Shown piece after piece: positions 1-6,984 of a DNA stretch of 26,212 nucleotides (position 1 is the first letter of the stretch; each line of letters opens with the position of its first letter). The translations under genes and the position numbers were made by a program. Origin of the DNA: a virus. The notes beneath the pieces are model-generated. The model made no database searches and was not told the origin of the DNA. It saw only the letters and a program-made list of their open reading frames with translations. The stretch is from positions 1 through 26,212 of the IMG/VR virus record IMGVR_UViG_3300021962_000556; one strand, written 5' to 3'.

Positions 1-177
1 TTTATTCTTTCCGAGGTCAGTATTACCAGAACGATGTCCTTGTACTACCATTGGTGCTGATTTTAATATTTGAGTATGGTTTTTGTTTTTCTTTACATAC
101 TCATCTCTTTCGGAGATTGACATTACGACATCAAATTCTTTTCCTGTATCGTTGTCTCTAAAACTGTAAGTTGGCAT
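1..177 (-). CDS. Conserved phage protein, 3' end cut by window edge
   Basis: Fifty-nine codons are visible from ATG at 177, with no stop before the window edge, so the C-terminus is missing. The protein starts MPTYSFRDNDTGKEFDVVM, followed by SISERDEY. The MPTY start with a short beta-hairpin resembles the N-terminus of FmdB-like zinc-ribbon proteins, but no cysteines are visible, so I do not assign that family. Similar MPTY...D..TGE proteins are, to my memory, common in marine T4-like phages with no known function. A GAGAG ribosome site lies 6 bases before the ATG, and a late-promoter-like CTAAATAA motif lies 26 bases upstream. Function unknown. Confidence 0.7.
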   Translation of the reverse strand, partial: MPTYSFRDNDTGKEFDVVMSISERDEYVKKNKNHTQILKSAPMVVQGHRSGNTDLGKNK

Positions 178-202
178 ATTGTACTCTCTAATTAACTATT
201 AT

Positions 203-210
203 TTATTTAG
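203..210 (-). promoter_or_regulatory. Late-promoter-like motif CTAAATAA
   Basis: CTAAATAA on the minus strand, overlapping the TAA stop of the gene ending at 207 and lying about 26 bases before the ATG at 177. It resembles the T4 late promoter core TATAAATA. Three other copies stand before genes in this window. Inference from motif and position only. Confidence 0.35.
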
Positions 211-222
211 GAACGAATTCCT
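207..222 (-). other. Stem with UUCG tetraloop at gene end
   Basis: The minus strand reads TAGGAATTCGTTCCTA: a perfect 6-bp stem closed by a UUCG loop, covering the last codons and the stop of the gene at 207-806. UUCG-capped hairpins are very stable and frequent between genes in T4-like phages. It is followed by AAATAAATAATAG and not by a T-run, so it is a better candidate for mRNA 3'-end protection or pausing than for a standard intrinsic terminator. Confidence 0.5.
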
Positions 223-806
223 ACTATCTGATGTGTATTTGACATTGCAGTAACAAGCATATCTTTAAACCATTTAGGAATATCTCGTTTTGTCCATTTT
301 GCAAATCTAACCTTGTCAGCAATATAATAGTTATGATAGGATTTCAAACTATCATTTTTAACAATACATTGAGGATAATGTGCCATTGCAGGATAGGGTT
401 CACACCATACACCCTGTTTTATATTCTTTGGAATACTAATTAAATGTTTTGAAAGTTTTTGTTCAGTAAGATGCACCTTACCATAACGATGAGTATATTC
501 GTGGCAAAGATTAATCCAAAGAGTATACAACCAAGTATAATTCTTTTCGTTTTCACGACACCAAATACCACTAGGATGTTTAATGTGTGATGCCAAATAT
601 AACTCTGAATCCATTATTGGATCTGGATGTTTCCAACGAGCAATACGTCTTCCACTAATAGATTTACCTTCCCATTGCGTACCATCAATAACACGATGTG
701 CAGTGGAAAGCAATTGTGCATATTCAATAATCATCTTAACGACGTGTTTGTCGCAATGATATTCAGCACATAGTTTTGGATTAGGATCTAAGTAGAATAT
801 GTTCAA
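207..806 (-). CDS. Conserved phage protein of unknown function
   Basis: 199 residues beginning MNIFYLDPNPKLCAEYHCDK, followed by HVVKM. The start codon is TTG at 806, overlapping the TGA of the preceding nucleotidase gene by TTGA, which suggests translational coupling. The N-terminal LDxNPxxCAxYHxDKHVVKM block (residues 6-25) is rich in His, Cys and Asp and looks like a metal or catalytic site. A mostly helical, Trp/His-rich body follows. I believe relatives occur widely in marine T4-like phages as hypothetical proteins, but I cannot name a function. The stop lies inside a UUCG hairpin. Confidence 0.8.
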   Translation of the reverse strand: MNIFYLDPNPKLCAEYHCDKHVVKMIIEYAQLLSTAHRVIDGTQWEGKSISGRRIARWKHPDPIMDSELYLASHIKHPSGIWCRENEKNYTWLYTLWINLCHEYTHRYGKVHLTEQKLSKHLISIPKNIKQGVWCEPYPAMAHYPQCIVKNDSLKSYHNYYIADKVRFAKWTKRDIPKWFKDMLVTAMSNTHQIVGIRS

Positions 807-1297
807 ATCGATTTCACCATTTCTTTTAGAAGAGTAAGAGTAGTATCTACGTCTTGATGACAGATCGCATTACCACCACCCTCTTTAAAGTAGTTAATAC
901 ATTCTATAGAATCGTCAATTAGAATCGTTTTTTCATTTGCGAATTTCGCTTTTGCCGATCTACGTTCAACAAAGTTTGCAGGCATCGACTTCAGCATCGC
1001 TACATTTTTCAACCACCAGCTTTTTTGATCACTAGCAATCTTCATCATTTCAGGATCTAAAGTATGAGTCGAAGAACAGATTTCAACTTCAAATCCATTA
1101 TCGTGTGCAATCTCTAACACACCTGCGATAAACTTTTCATAATCAGGCATCAAAGGTAGTTGCCTAAACAGATTTTTATTAAGGACTTGATCCCTAAAGT
1201 CATCGTATAAGAATGACTTACCACCTGCAAAGTAATGTTTATCAAAATCGGCGATAACGCCATCCATGTCTAAGTATATTTTTTTCACGTTTTTCAT
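803..1297 (-). CDS. 5'(3')-deoxyribonucleotidase-like HAD phosphatase
   Basis: A HAD-superfamily hydrolase, most likely dephosphorylating deoxynucleoside monophosphates in phage nucleotide salvage. Counting from the chosen ATG, motif I is LDMDGVIADFD (nucleophile Asp10, acid Asp12), motif II is the SSTH stretch and motif IV is ILIDDS, followed by INYF. At 164 residues it fits the small NT5C-type enzymes. The reading frame stays open to 1333, but the -10 box of a strong promoter lies at 1322-1327, so starts upstream of about 1315 would not be transcribed. ATG at 1297 has GGA seven bases upstream; ATG at 1315 would give a leaderless message. It overlaps the next gene by 4 bases. Confidence 0.8.
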   Translation of the reverse strand: MKNVKKIYLDMDGVIADFDKHYFAGGKSFLYDDFRDQVLNKNLFRQLPLMPDYEKFIAGVLEIAHDNGFEVEICSSTHTLDPEMMKIASDQKSWWLKNVAMLKSMPANFVERRSAKAKFANEKTILIDDSIECINYFKEGGGNAICHQDVDTTLTLLKEMVKSI

Positions 1298-1321
1298 CAT
1301 ATTTTCCATTTTCATAAGTAT

Positions 1322-1350
1322 ATTATACCACAATATTTACAAAAAGTCAA
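1322..1350 (-). promoter_or_regulatory. Sigma70-type promoter TTGACT-N17-TATAAT
   Basis: TTGACT at 1350-1345 and TATAAT at 1327-1322, separated by exactly 17 bases and preceded by GTG. It drives the nucleotidase and the genes below it. One of seven near-identical promoters in this window. The expected start site is near 1315, where an ATG lies. Confidence 0.85.
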
Positions 1351-1389
1351 CACTTTTCTTCATATATTTTGAATTATTTTTGCCTGTAT

Positions 1390-1758
1390 TTACAGGGTTT
1401 TAGACAAAAAAGGTGATAAATTTGGGGGAGAGAACGACTCGGACTTCATAATTTTGCCTGTTTCTTCGTTCTTAATAGGCATTCCAGTAGCTGGATCGAA
1501 CTTCGAGAAGTTACTTCGAACTACCTCTTGAAACGCTCCATTGATATCCCATCCTCGAGATAGTGCATAACCGATAGTTACCCAGATAAGATCACAAACT
1601 GCATCTAGTTGTTCGGTATCATCTCCATCTACAAAAGCAGATACGAACTCTCCGTACTCCTCTGTAATAAGTTTTGCATAGAGATTACGCTGTGCTTCAT
1701 TATCGGTGTTAGTAGTTTGCCCAGCATTTTCAATCCACGTTTGTACATCATTAATCAT
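1390..1758 (-). CDS. MazG-like nucleotide pyrophosphohydrolase
   Basis: An all-alpha NTP pyrophosphohydrolase of the MazG/dUTPase-2 type, which cleaves nucleoside triphosphates to monophosphates. The Mg-binding acidic motifs are visible: EEYGE (Glu33, Glu34, Glu37) and DAVCD (Asp52, Asp56) in the second helix, followed by a C-terminal helix with NFSKFD. At 122 residues it is a single MazG domain. The frame is open further upstream, but ATG at 1758 has a strong GAGG site (GAGGTAAACAAATG) and follows the stop of the preceding gene by 4 bases, so I chose it. MazG-like genes are common in marine phages and have been linked to ppGpp or nucleotide-pool control; the substrate here is unknown. Confidence 0.85.
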   Translation of the reverse strand: MINDVQTWIENAGQTTNTDNEAQRNLYAKLITEEYGEFVSAFVDGDDTEQLDAVCDLIWVTIGYALSRGWDINGAFQEVVRSNFSKFDPATGMPIKNEETGKIMKSESFSPPNLSPFLSKTL

Positions 1759-1762
1759 TTGT

Positions 1763-1954
1763 TTACCTCGATTGTGCTTGTTTAATAATTCTTTGTAAAT
1801 CTTCATTTAGATCTTGATTCGCTTTAGAGATGTCCGCATTAAACTTTCTCATTCTTTGATTCTCTAGATATAGAGATCTTAGTACTACTGCAGCAGATCG
1901 TGTTTCTTCGCTTTCACTCGCTTCAAGTCTTTCTATTTCTTTTAACCAATCCAT
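1763..1954 (-). CDS. Small coiled-coil protein
   Basis: 63 residues, Glu/Arg/Lys-rich and predicted almost entirely helical (LKEIERLEASESEETRS, later SLYLENQRMRKF), so a short coiled coil is likely. Not recognised. The ATG lies exactly 6 bases after a TATAAT box, so the message may be leaderless. A GGAG lies 12 bases upstream, which is too far for an ideal ribosome site. It sits 4 bases before the MazG-like gene, with which it should be cotranscribed. Confidence 0.65.
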   Translation of the reverse strand: MDWLKEIERLEASESEETRSAAVVLRSLYLENQRMRKFNADISKANQDLNEDLQRIIKQAQSR

Positions 1955-1960
1955 AAGTGT

Positions 1961-1989
1961 ATTATACTCCTTTCATTCTTGCAATTCAA
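1961..1989 (-). promoter_or_regulatory. Sigma70-type promoter TTGAAT-N17-TATAAT
   Basis: TTGAAT at 1989-1984 and TATAAT at 1966-1961 with a 17-base spacer. The -35 box overlaps the end of the upstream gene. It drives the small coiled-coil gene and the MazG-like gene. ATG follows the -10 box after six bases. Confidence 0.75.
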
Positions 1990-2447
1990 TCCCAAAGTGC
2001 ATCATAATATTTGCCAAAGAGACGGAATCCATTCCTAATTCTTTTATATTGTTTATCTGTTGGACGCCACATATAATCATCATCTAGTTTACTTTGGAAA
2101 GCATGGATCATTTCATCCATTACCCAATCCCAACGTTTGAAGTGATTGGCGTCTGTATCCCATGGGTTTTCTTTTGGTGGACAATTAGTGCTTCGTAATT
2201 CTGCTGGTACGTCTTTGTCATCTACAAAGGGAGCACCATGCTTGGACTCTTTTAATTGCACGAGCATTGGAACAACAATATGTGCCAGAGTATGATCCAT
2301 ACTCCAAGTGTCCCACCGATCAATATGAACTTTTACTTTTTGAACTCTTGTGTCAAGATAAAGATTAATGGTATGATTATATATCCACTGTAAAATATCT
2401 GACTCACTATACCAACGATTTGTATAGTTTCCAATGTTAACTTTCAT
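1986..2447 (-). CDS. Conserved T4-like phage protein
   Basis: 153 residues starting MKVNIGNYTNRWYSESDI. ATG at 2447 was chosen because GGAG lies 7 bases upstream (GGAGAACATTATG); the longer open frame has no such site. The blocks DTWSMDHTLAHIVVPMLVQL, KHGAPFVDDKDVP and WVMDEMIHAFQSK are of a kind I recall from many cyanophage and pelagiphage genomes, always as a hypothetical protein. The WSMD..L and DEMI segments suggest a compact helical fold. Function unknown. It overlaps the upstream gene by 11 bases. Confidence 0.8.
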   Translation of the reverse strand: MKVNIGNYTNRWYSESDILQWIYNHTINLYLDTRVQKVKVHIDRWDTWSMDHTLAHIVVPMLVQLKESKHGAPFVDDKDVPAELRSTNCPPKENPWDTDANHFKRWDWVMDEMIHAFQSKLDDDYMWRPTDKQYKRIRNGFRLFGKYYDALWD

Positions 2448-2643
2448 AATGTTCTCCAAATACTTTAGGTGCTTGCTCTCCAGCAATTTCCATATCGTAA
2501 CGATGTGGGTAATGCCTTAATAAAGATCTTGCTCGACTTCGTATCTCGCTAGGAACACGTGGTGTCCTTTTGGGATTACATAAGTCGAGCAAGAATGCTT
2601 CTGTGTTAATTACTGCATTACGACGTTCAATCGGTAGTGTCAT
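2437..2643 (-). CDS. BPSL0761-like small protein
   Basis: 68 residues with the pattern MTLPIERRNAV, later EAFLLDL, then PSEIRSRARSLLRHYPHRYD. This matches my memory of the BPSL0761 family found in proteobacteria and phages (MTxPxERxxA..., then P..R..A..LLRHYP). The family has no established function. An AGGTTATATT stretch before the ATG is a weak ribosome site. The end overlaps the next start. Confidence 0.7.
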   Translation of the reverse strand: MTLPIERRNAVINTEAFLLDLCNPKRTPRVPSEIRSRARSLLRHYPHRYDMEIAGEQAPKVFGEHYES

Positions 2644-2658
2644 AATATAACCTTGTTT

Positions 2659-2886
2659 TTAGTGATTTGTTTTTAAGAGATTGTATACTGATTCTTCAAC
2701 ACGCTTAGTATTGTCTTCTCCACTGTAATATAGTTTTCTTTGCATTGCCCAGTCCGAAATGTTGGCGATATAGTCATTTAATTTCTCCTTGTTCCAAGTA
2801 GCCTCATCTATTGACATTAATAAAGATTCATAGATTGCTACTTTTTCTGTTGGTGTAAGATCTATTTTACGAGCAGATTTAGACAT
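2659..2886 (-). CDS. Small phage protein, unknown
   Basis: 75 residues beginning MSKSARKIDLTPTEKVAIYE, predicted helical, with no cysteines and no membrane segment. AGAGG precedes the ATG by 7 bases. It lies 15 bases before the BPSL0761-like gene and is probably cotranscribed. Not recognised. Confidence 0.65.
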   Translation of the reverse strand: MSKSARKIDLTPTEKVAIYESLLMSIDEATWNKEKLNDYIANISDWAMQRKLYYSGEDNTKRVEESVYNLLKTNH

Positions 2887-2916
2887 TTTAAACCTCTTGT
2901 GAGTTAATGGGTTTTC

Positions 2917-3225
2917 TTATGTCTTGAGTTTTGACAACGTTCCTTCAGAATCAATTGATTGAATTTTACTAAGGATTAAGTCGTCACCCCAAGAACTTAA
3001 ATAATCATTATCTAAGCGAAATGTTGATAAGACTTCTCCCTCTGTTAATATGCGTGTTGATGAAATCACTTCACCAAGATGCTCTTGACTAAACTCTTCT
3101 AATTCCTCACACGTTACTGAATCGTTAGCCCATTCAAGTTTCTCTTTGTCAGAGATCTCATCAGGAACTTTAACTGCATAACGAATACGGAATTGAGAAA
3201 TTGCATCTACCAATACATAAGCCAT
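2917..3225 (-). CDS. Conserved small phage protein, unknown
   Basis: 102 residues, MAYVLVDAISQFRIRYAVKV then a Glu-rich middle (DKEKLEWANDSVTCEELEEF). The N-terminal VDAISQFRIRY strand block is typical of a phage-protein type I have seen without a function. Two adjacent ATG codons exist (3228 and 3225); the second is 7 bases from AGGAG, the better spacing. Both a CTAAATAA motif and a possible sigma70 promoter lie just upstream, so this gene starts a new transcription unit after the oxygenase cluster. Confidence 0.7.
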   Translation of the reverse strand: MAYVLVDAISQFRIRYAVKVPDEISDKEKLEWANDSVTCEELEEFSQEHLGEVISSTRILTEGEVLSTFRLDNDYLSSWGDDLILSKIQSIDSEGTLSKLKT

Positions 3226-3243
3226 CATAAAACTCCTATAAAA

Positions 3244-3251
3244 TTATTTAG
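3244..3251 (-). promoter_or_regulatory. Late-promoter-like motif CTAAATAA
   Basis: CTAAATAA on the minus strand about 16 bases before the ATG pair at 3228/3225, in the gap after the last oxygenase gene. Same motif as at 203, 13257 and 13687. Confidence 0.4.
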
Positions 3252-3255
3252 TATG

Positions 3256-3285
3256 ATTATACGTTTTGCTAGTCTTGCAGATCAA
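3256..3285 (-). promoter_or_regulatory. Possible sigma70 promoter TTGATC-N18-TATAAT
   Basis: TATAAT at 3261-3256 with TTGATC 18 bases upstream, inside the end of the preceding oxygenase gene. It is weaker than the others (non-consensus -35, longer spacer). It would restart transcription for the small-gene region to the left. Confidence 0.4.
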
Positions 3286-3850
3286 AATATTTTTCTTCGA
3301 CTTCCATCACTGCAGTTACACGCCAGTGTTCTTTCGAACGATTTGTAAGTTGATGTTGAACGTCGTGCCCATTAAATGCACGAAACTCTCCAGTACTCCA
3401 AATACGTTTTTCTTCGTCAAAGATTAGTGCTTGTTTACTGGGTTCAGGAATTGAAATACCAAAAGAAATGGTATACCCAGATAATTTCGGATTGTTCATC
3501 GATTTACGAATCCAATCCCATACATACCCATCGTGATGGACAGGTAACATCATTCCTGGACGAATGAAGTTAATACACATATCAATCATTCCAGGACAAT
3601 CAAAGGCAGCAGTCATAGTTCGATCCCATCCCTCTGCCCATGGCATTTTAATTTCTCTTGCGTCAATTACTGGTAGTGCCATAAAGCCACCAGTGTTTTC
3701 TGCAGGCATTTTATAACGCAATCCAGCGTCAATGCATTTTTCCTCAATGGTATATTTTTCTTTCCATTCAAGATGATCTTGCATCATCGCAGTCATCAAA
3801 TCTTGTAATTTGGTGTAATGCTTATATTGAATTGGATCACCCAACCACAT
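3269..3850 (-). CDS. Fe(II)/2OG oxygenase, Asp/Asn beta-hydroxylase-like (family A, copy 4)
   Basis: 193 residues from ATG at 3850, chosen for the site AAGGAG 8 bases upstream. It is predicted to be a double-stranded beta-helix oxygenase using Fe(II) and 2-oxoglutarate. The metal triad is readable as His105-x-Asp107 (VHHDGY) and His166 (VQHQLTN), with the 2OG-binding Arg177 in HWRVTAVMEV. The GEFRAFNGHDVQHQLTN stretch matches the GE..xFD...H.xxN pattern of the Asp/Asn beta-hydroxylase family (PF05118 type). It keeps the family A start MWxxxxxYKHYxKL. It is the most divergent of four tandem copies and the last gene of the cluster. Substrate unknown: protein side chain or small molecule. Confidence 0.75.
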   Translation of the reverse strand: MWLGDPIQYKHYTKLQDLMTAMMQDHLEWKEKYTIEEKCIDAGLRYKMPAENTGGFMALPVIDAREIKMPWAEGWDRTMTAAFDCPGMIDMCINFIRPGMMLPVHHDGYVWDWIRKSMNNPKLSGYTISFGISIPEPSKQALIFDEEKRIWSTGEFRAFNGHDVQHQLTNRSKEHWRVTAVMEVEEKYFDLQD

Positions 3851-4421
3851 TTCGAAACTCCTTATCATCGAGATCAATTACTGCACTGACTCGCCATTTG
3901 TCTGTTTTATTCCAAACTTCGTGTAGATGATTACGTCCATCGAAACAAACGAACTCTCCGTTTTTATAGCATGTTCCAATATCATCTTCAAGAAATTTAA
4001 TTGCTAATTCTCTATGTGATTCACTAGGCATATCGATACCAATACCAATCGTCCATCCTGTTACTCTGCGTCCGATAGCCTGTTCAATACGATGCCAACT
4101 ACCCATGTCTTTATGCATTGGTAGTCCACCTTGTGGTTCAATAAAATTAATAACACACTGTAGTAATCCAGGAAGTTTTTCTACAAGTGGTGATGTTCTT
4201 TTCCAGTCATTGGGTTCGAGTTTACCACCCTGCGCAATAGGTATCGCCCACCAAGAGTCTGCGTATTGATGCTTTGCTTCAGGATACTCATACTTAAACA
4301 CATTAACAGTACTGTTTCTAATATCATGAGTTTTTATCCAATCTAGATAATCTGCATGCATTGCTTGATGTACTTCTCTAAGCAATCCATGGTGTTTATA
4401 ATCTTTATAATTTCTCCACAT
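3837..4421 (-). CDS. Fe(II)/2OG oxygenase, Asp/Asn beta-hydroxylase-like (family A, copy 3)
   Basis: 194 residues, beginning MWRNYKDYKHHGLLREVHQ. The oxygenase residues are His103-x-Asp105 (LPMHKDMGSW), His167 (HLHEVWNKTD) and Arg177 (KWRVSAVIDL). The stretch GEFVCFDGRNHLHEVWN is a close match to the C-terminal half of bacterial Asp/Asn beta-hydroxylases, where the strand after H.VWN carries the Arg that holds 2-oxoglutarate. AGG lies 8 bases before the ATG, inside the end of the small membrane-protein gene. Its end overlaps the next copy by 14 bases, so translation is probably coupled. Substrate unknown. Confidence 0.82.
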   Translation of the reverse strand: MWRNYKDYKHHGLLREVHQAMHADYLDWIKTHDIRNSTVNVFKYEYPEAKHQYADSWWAIPIAQGGKLEPNDWKRTSPLVEKLPGLLQCVINFIEPQGGLPMHKDMGSWHRIEQAIGRRVTGWTIGIGIDMPSESHRELAIKFLEDDIGTCYKNGEFVCFDGRNHLHEVWNKTDKWRVSAVIDLDDKEFRNVVG

Positions 4422-4424
4422 TTT

Positions 4425-4598
4425 CTACCTATAACGTTTATAAATTTTCTTTATTAATTCCATCGCTTGATCTATCGTCCATATTACAGCTAGTCCACCG
4501 AAGAAAAGTGGAACAGCTACTACATAAAACACCCAGTAAATCCACCACTCTAGTATATCTTTAGTTACATCTAATATTTTTATTATTGTTTTTTTCAT
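4425..4598 (-). CDS. 57-residue single-span membrane protein
   Basis: A short open frame starting MKKTIIKILDVTKDILEWW, then a hydrophobic span of about 22 residues (IYWVFYVVAVPLFFGGLAVIW), and a basic tail ending KKIYKRYR. The positive tail suggests a cytoplasmic C-terminus; the N-terminus is also basic. Its ATG overlaps the stop of the upstream oxygenase gene by ATGA and its stop sits 3 bases before the next ATG. This tight coupling is the main evidence that it is expressed. Its position between oxygenase copies suggests a role with them at the membrane, or simply an inserted orphan. Confidence 0.65.
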   Translation of the reverse strand: MKKTIIKILDVTKDILEWWIYWVFYVVAVPLFFGGLAVIWTIDQAMELIKKIYKRYR

Positions 4599-5308
4599 AC
4601 AGGTTTATAAGTTCTCCAACGATTTTGTAAATAGTCTAACTCTTCATCACTTAAATCAAACTGATCGTATTCAATATCTACAACGACAGTAACTCGCCAT
4701 TGATCTGTTCTATTAAACACATCGTGAAAATGAGTTTTACCCTCAAATGCAACCCACTCGCCAATACCCCATGCACGTGGATCTTTATTGCCAGTCCAAA
4801 CGTTATTAAACATAATACCCATTTGGTCTTTATTCTTTACTGTATCTAGTCCTAATACTACACTAAATCCATTTAATTCTCTTCCAGTATCTTTTGATAG
4901 TCTTACCCATCCACCCAAGTCATCGTGTGGTGGTAAGCTACTATGTGGCTTAACAAAGTTAACAAGGTGTTGAACAAATCCTGGAAGTTCTAAAATTTTA
5001 GGTGCTGATAGTTTCCAGTCTTGAAATGCTGGACCAATCTTCTTACCAGTGTCTGTACTGCAAGGATCGCAGAACCAATTCTCTTTTGGATTTGGTCGAT
5101 CTGGAATACTTTCTGGTCGGTGATAAAGATCACTGCTTGTAGATGTTCCTTTTAATTCAGGATAAACATCTGGATGTTCAAACTTTAATACCTGCATACG
5201 ATCTTCGTATTTGTATTTGTCTTTCCAATTAGCAAAGTCTTGTTGTGCTAATGGAATAATCTCCAATAACTTGTCGTAGTGTTTATACTTCTTTACATTA
5301 ATCCACAT
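4595..5308 (-). CDS. Fe(II)/2OG oxygenase, Asp/Asn beta-hydroxylase-like (family A, copy 2)
   Basis: 237 residues from ATG at 5308 (AGAGG 8 bases upstream). It has the family start MWINVKKYKHYDKL. Predicted iron ligands are His128-x-Asp130 (PPHDDLGGW) and His195 (HFHDVFNRTD), with Arg205 (QWRVTVVVDI) for 2-oxoglutarate. It is the longest of the family A copies because of an insert around residues 50-95 containing a CDPC motif (Cys80, Cys83) not seen in the others. A 23-base stretch at 4687-4709, encoding the TDQWRVT strand, is identical to 5339-5361 in the neighbouring copy, which points to duplication or gene conversion. Substrate unknown. Confidence 0.82.
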   Translation of the reverse strand: MWINVKKYKHYDKLLEIIPLAQQDFANWKDKYKYEDRMQVLKFEHPDVYPELKGTSTSSDLYHRPESIPDRPNPKENWFCDPCSTDTGKKIGPAFQDWKLSAPKILELPGFVQHLVNFVKPHSSLPPHDDLGGWVRLSKDTGRELNGFSVVLGLDTVKNKDQMGIMFNNVWTGNKDPRAWGIGEWVAFEGKTHFHDVFNRTDQWRVTVVVDIEYDQFDLSDEELDYLQNRWRTYKPV

Positions 5309-5909
5309 TGAAATACCTCTTATCAAAGTCAAGTACAGCAGTAACTCGCCATTGATCTGTTAAATTCCACATACTATGTGCTGTTGAACGACCATCAAAT
5401 GCGACGATCTCTCCAGTTAGTGGATACTTTTCAAATCCACCAACTTCCATACCTACTGTTTTTTCTTTCTTATCACTCATAGCGATGTTAAGATTAAGTA
5501 CCACACTATAACCATCAATACGAATCCCATAGTGTTCTTCAATCCTGTCCCAGTTTCCTGTGTCACGATGTTTCGCAATCCTTCCTCCAGGAACAACAAA
5601 ATTTACTAATGCTTGATACAGTCCTGGAAGTGGAGCAAGCAAAAAGTGCGACTTTGGAAATACATGTCGATTCCACTCTTTCGCATAAAGCATAGGTAAA
5701 ACTCTCCAGTCATCCATATGCTTATACTCTTCTGGTGTAACAGGGACTTCAGTTAAATCTTCTTTACTATTTACTCCAAAGGTATTTACCGTAACACCAA
5801 CAATATCGTGATTATGCTTCATCCATTGTTGTGTTTCTTCTACAACAATAGGAATTGCTTTTTCTAAATCTGCATAATGTGTATAGGTTTTAGCGTTAAC
5901 CCAAGACAT
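5298..5909 (-). CDS. Fe(II)/2OG oxygenase, Asp/Asn beta-hydroxylase-like (family A, copy 1)
   Basis: 203 residues from ATG at 5909; the site GGAG lies about 9 bases before it and the ATG overlaps the end of the amidinotransferase gene. The start MSWVNAKTYTHYADL matches the other family A members. Iron ligands are His114-x-Asp116 (AKHRDTGNW) and His178 (STAHSMWNLTD), and Arg188 (QWRVTAVLDF) is the 2-oxoglutarate clamp. Directly coupled to the amidinotransferase, so the two may act on the same product. The protein lacks a signal peptide, so it should be cytoplasmic. Whether it hydroxylates a residue or a small molecule cannot be told from sequence. Confidence 0.82.
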   Translation of the reverse strand: MSWVNAKTYTHYADLEKAIPIVVEETQQWMKHNHDIVGVTVNTFGVNSKEDLTEVPVTPEEYKHMDDWRVLPMLYAKEWNRHVFPKSHFLLAPLPGLYQALVNFVVPGGRIAKHRDTGNWDRIEEHYGIRIDGYSVVLNLNIAMSDKKEKTVGMEVGGFEKYPLTGEIVAFDGRSTAHSMWNLTDQWRVTAVLDFDKRYFNVD

Positions 5910-6984
5910 TTCTTGATACTCCATCACGCTTAATATCTAGCGTTAAACAATGAACGCCACCATCCCAGAAACCACCTTGTCTCTGTTTTGCAACGTGAGC
6001 AGTTACTCCGTGATTCTTTAATAACCACTCTTGTAGTTTTGGCTGTTCGTTACTTATAACGATATTCTTTTCATCTACTACAACAACGTTACTATCAAAA
6101 GCAACGTCTTGTGCAAACCCTCTCCATTCACCAACCCATTCATCAATCCAGCCTTTGGTAAATTTACCATCGCTTGCAACTAGATTATCATCGTAAGAGT
6201 TAAGATCAACATCTTTAATCAAATGCCCAAATGAATGGACTTTGATATTTGGATTTTGTCTAATTGCTTCTGGAACATAATTCTCATCAGTACAGAAACA
6301 AGTAGTATCATTAACTAAAAAGAAGTATTGATCAATATGTCCCCATCCACGATGTGGTTTCTTAATGTTATCTACAAATTTGGTTTGAGGTAACTGACGT
6401 TTAAACCACTCATATCCTTTTTGAGTTCCTGGACCTTGATTATTGACAATTAAACTGTCGCCAATTTTAAACATTGTTGCTGCATGCCAGAGTAGTTTAT
6501 CTTTCATTTCGATCTTATAACGATCGCCACCATGAGTAAACCAAGAAGTATTTGAAGGGAAGTTTTTAATAACAGGTGGTGGTACACTTATCCAATTATA
6601 TCCTTCGTCAAACTTTTCGTTGAAGATATCATAGAAACATAATCCCTCAAGCCAACGATCTGGCATTGAAGTATATGATTGGATAATAGTATCACCATAC
6701 ACCAAGTATTGATCACGAGGAACAATAGGTGCAATAGCATTTTTAATTGAGAATCCAGGAAGTTTTAAATTCTGTTGAAATGGTAAAATCTTAGGACGAT
6801 ATACTTTAACACCGAGCGACTCAAACACTCGTTGCATATTATCTAGATCTTCTCTGGTTTCTTTAAGGATTGGTGTAAGTGCAGCAATTACATCATCAGG
6901 TAGGAATGCTTTGAAGTAATCTGCTGTTGGACAATTACCAACAATAATTTCTTTTAGTGGGTCGTAATCAGTCCAAACTGCCAT
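5896..6984 (-). CDS. Amidinotransferase (glycine amidinotransferase-like)
   Basis: 362 residues, a member of the guanidino-group-modifying enzyme superfamily, closest in layout to arginine:glycine amidinotransferases, which move the amidino group of arginine onto an amine. Visible features: N-terminal WTDYDPLKEIIVGN, PRDQYLVYGD (Arg90, Asp91), the DEGYNW then PPP stretch (127-137), HGGD (151-154), the catalytic GHID (His216, Asp218) and the nucleophile Cys346 in GGFWDGGVHCLTLDIKR. All catalytic positions are present, so it should be active. GGAG precedes the ATG at 6984. Dimethylargininase or deiminase activity is the main alternative, but the C-terminal FW.GGVHCLT pattern favours a transferase. 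Acceptor unknown. Confidence 0.85.
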   Translation of the reverse strand: MAVWTDYDPLKEIIVGNCPTADYFKAFLPDDVIAALTPILKETREDLDNMQRVFESLGVKVYRPKILPFQQNLKLPGFSIKNAIAPIVPRDQYLVYGDTIIQSYTSMPDRWLEGLCFYDIFNEKFDEGYNWISVPPPVIKNFPSNTSWFTHGGDRYKIEMKDKLLWHAATMFKIGDSLIVNNQGPGTQKGYEWFKRQLPQTKFVDNIKKPHRGWGHIDQYFFLVNDTTCFCTDENYVPEAIRQNPNIKVHSFGHLIKDVDLNSYDDNLVASDGKFTKGWIDEWVGEWRGFAQDVAFDSNVVVVDEKNIVISNEQPKLQEWLLKNHGVTAHVAKQRQGGFWDGGVHCLTLDIKRDGVSRNVLG

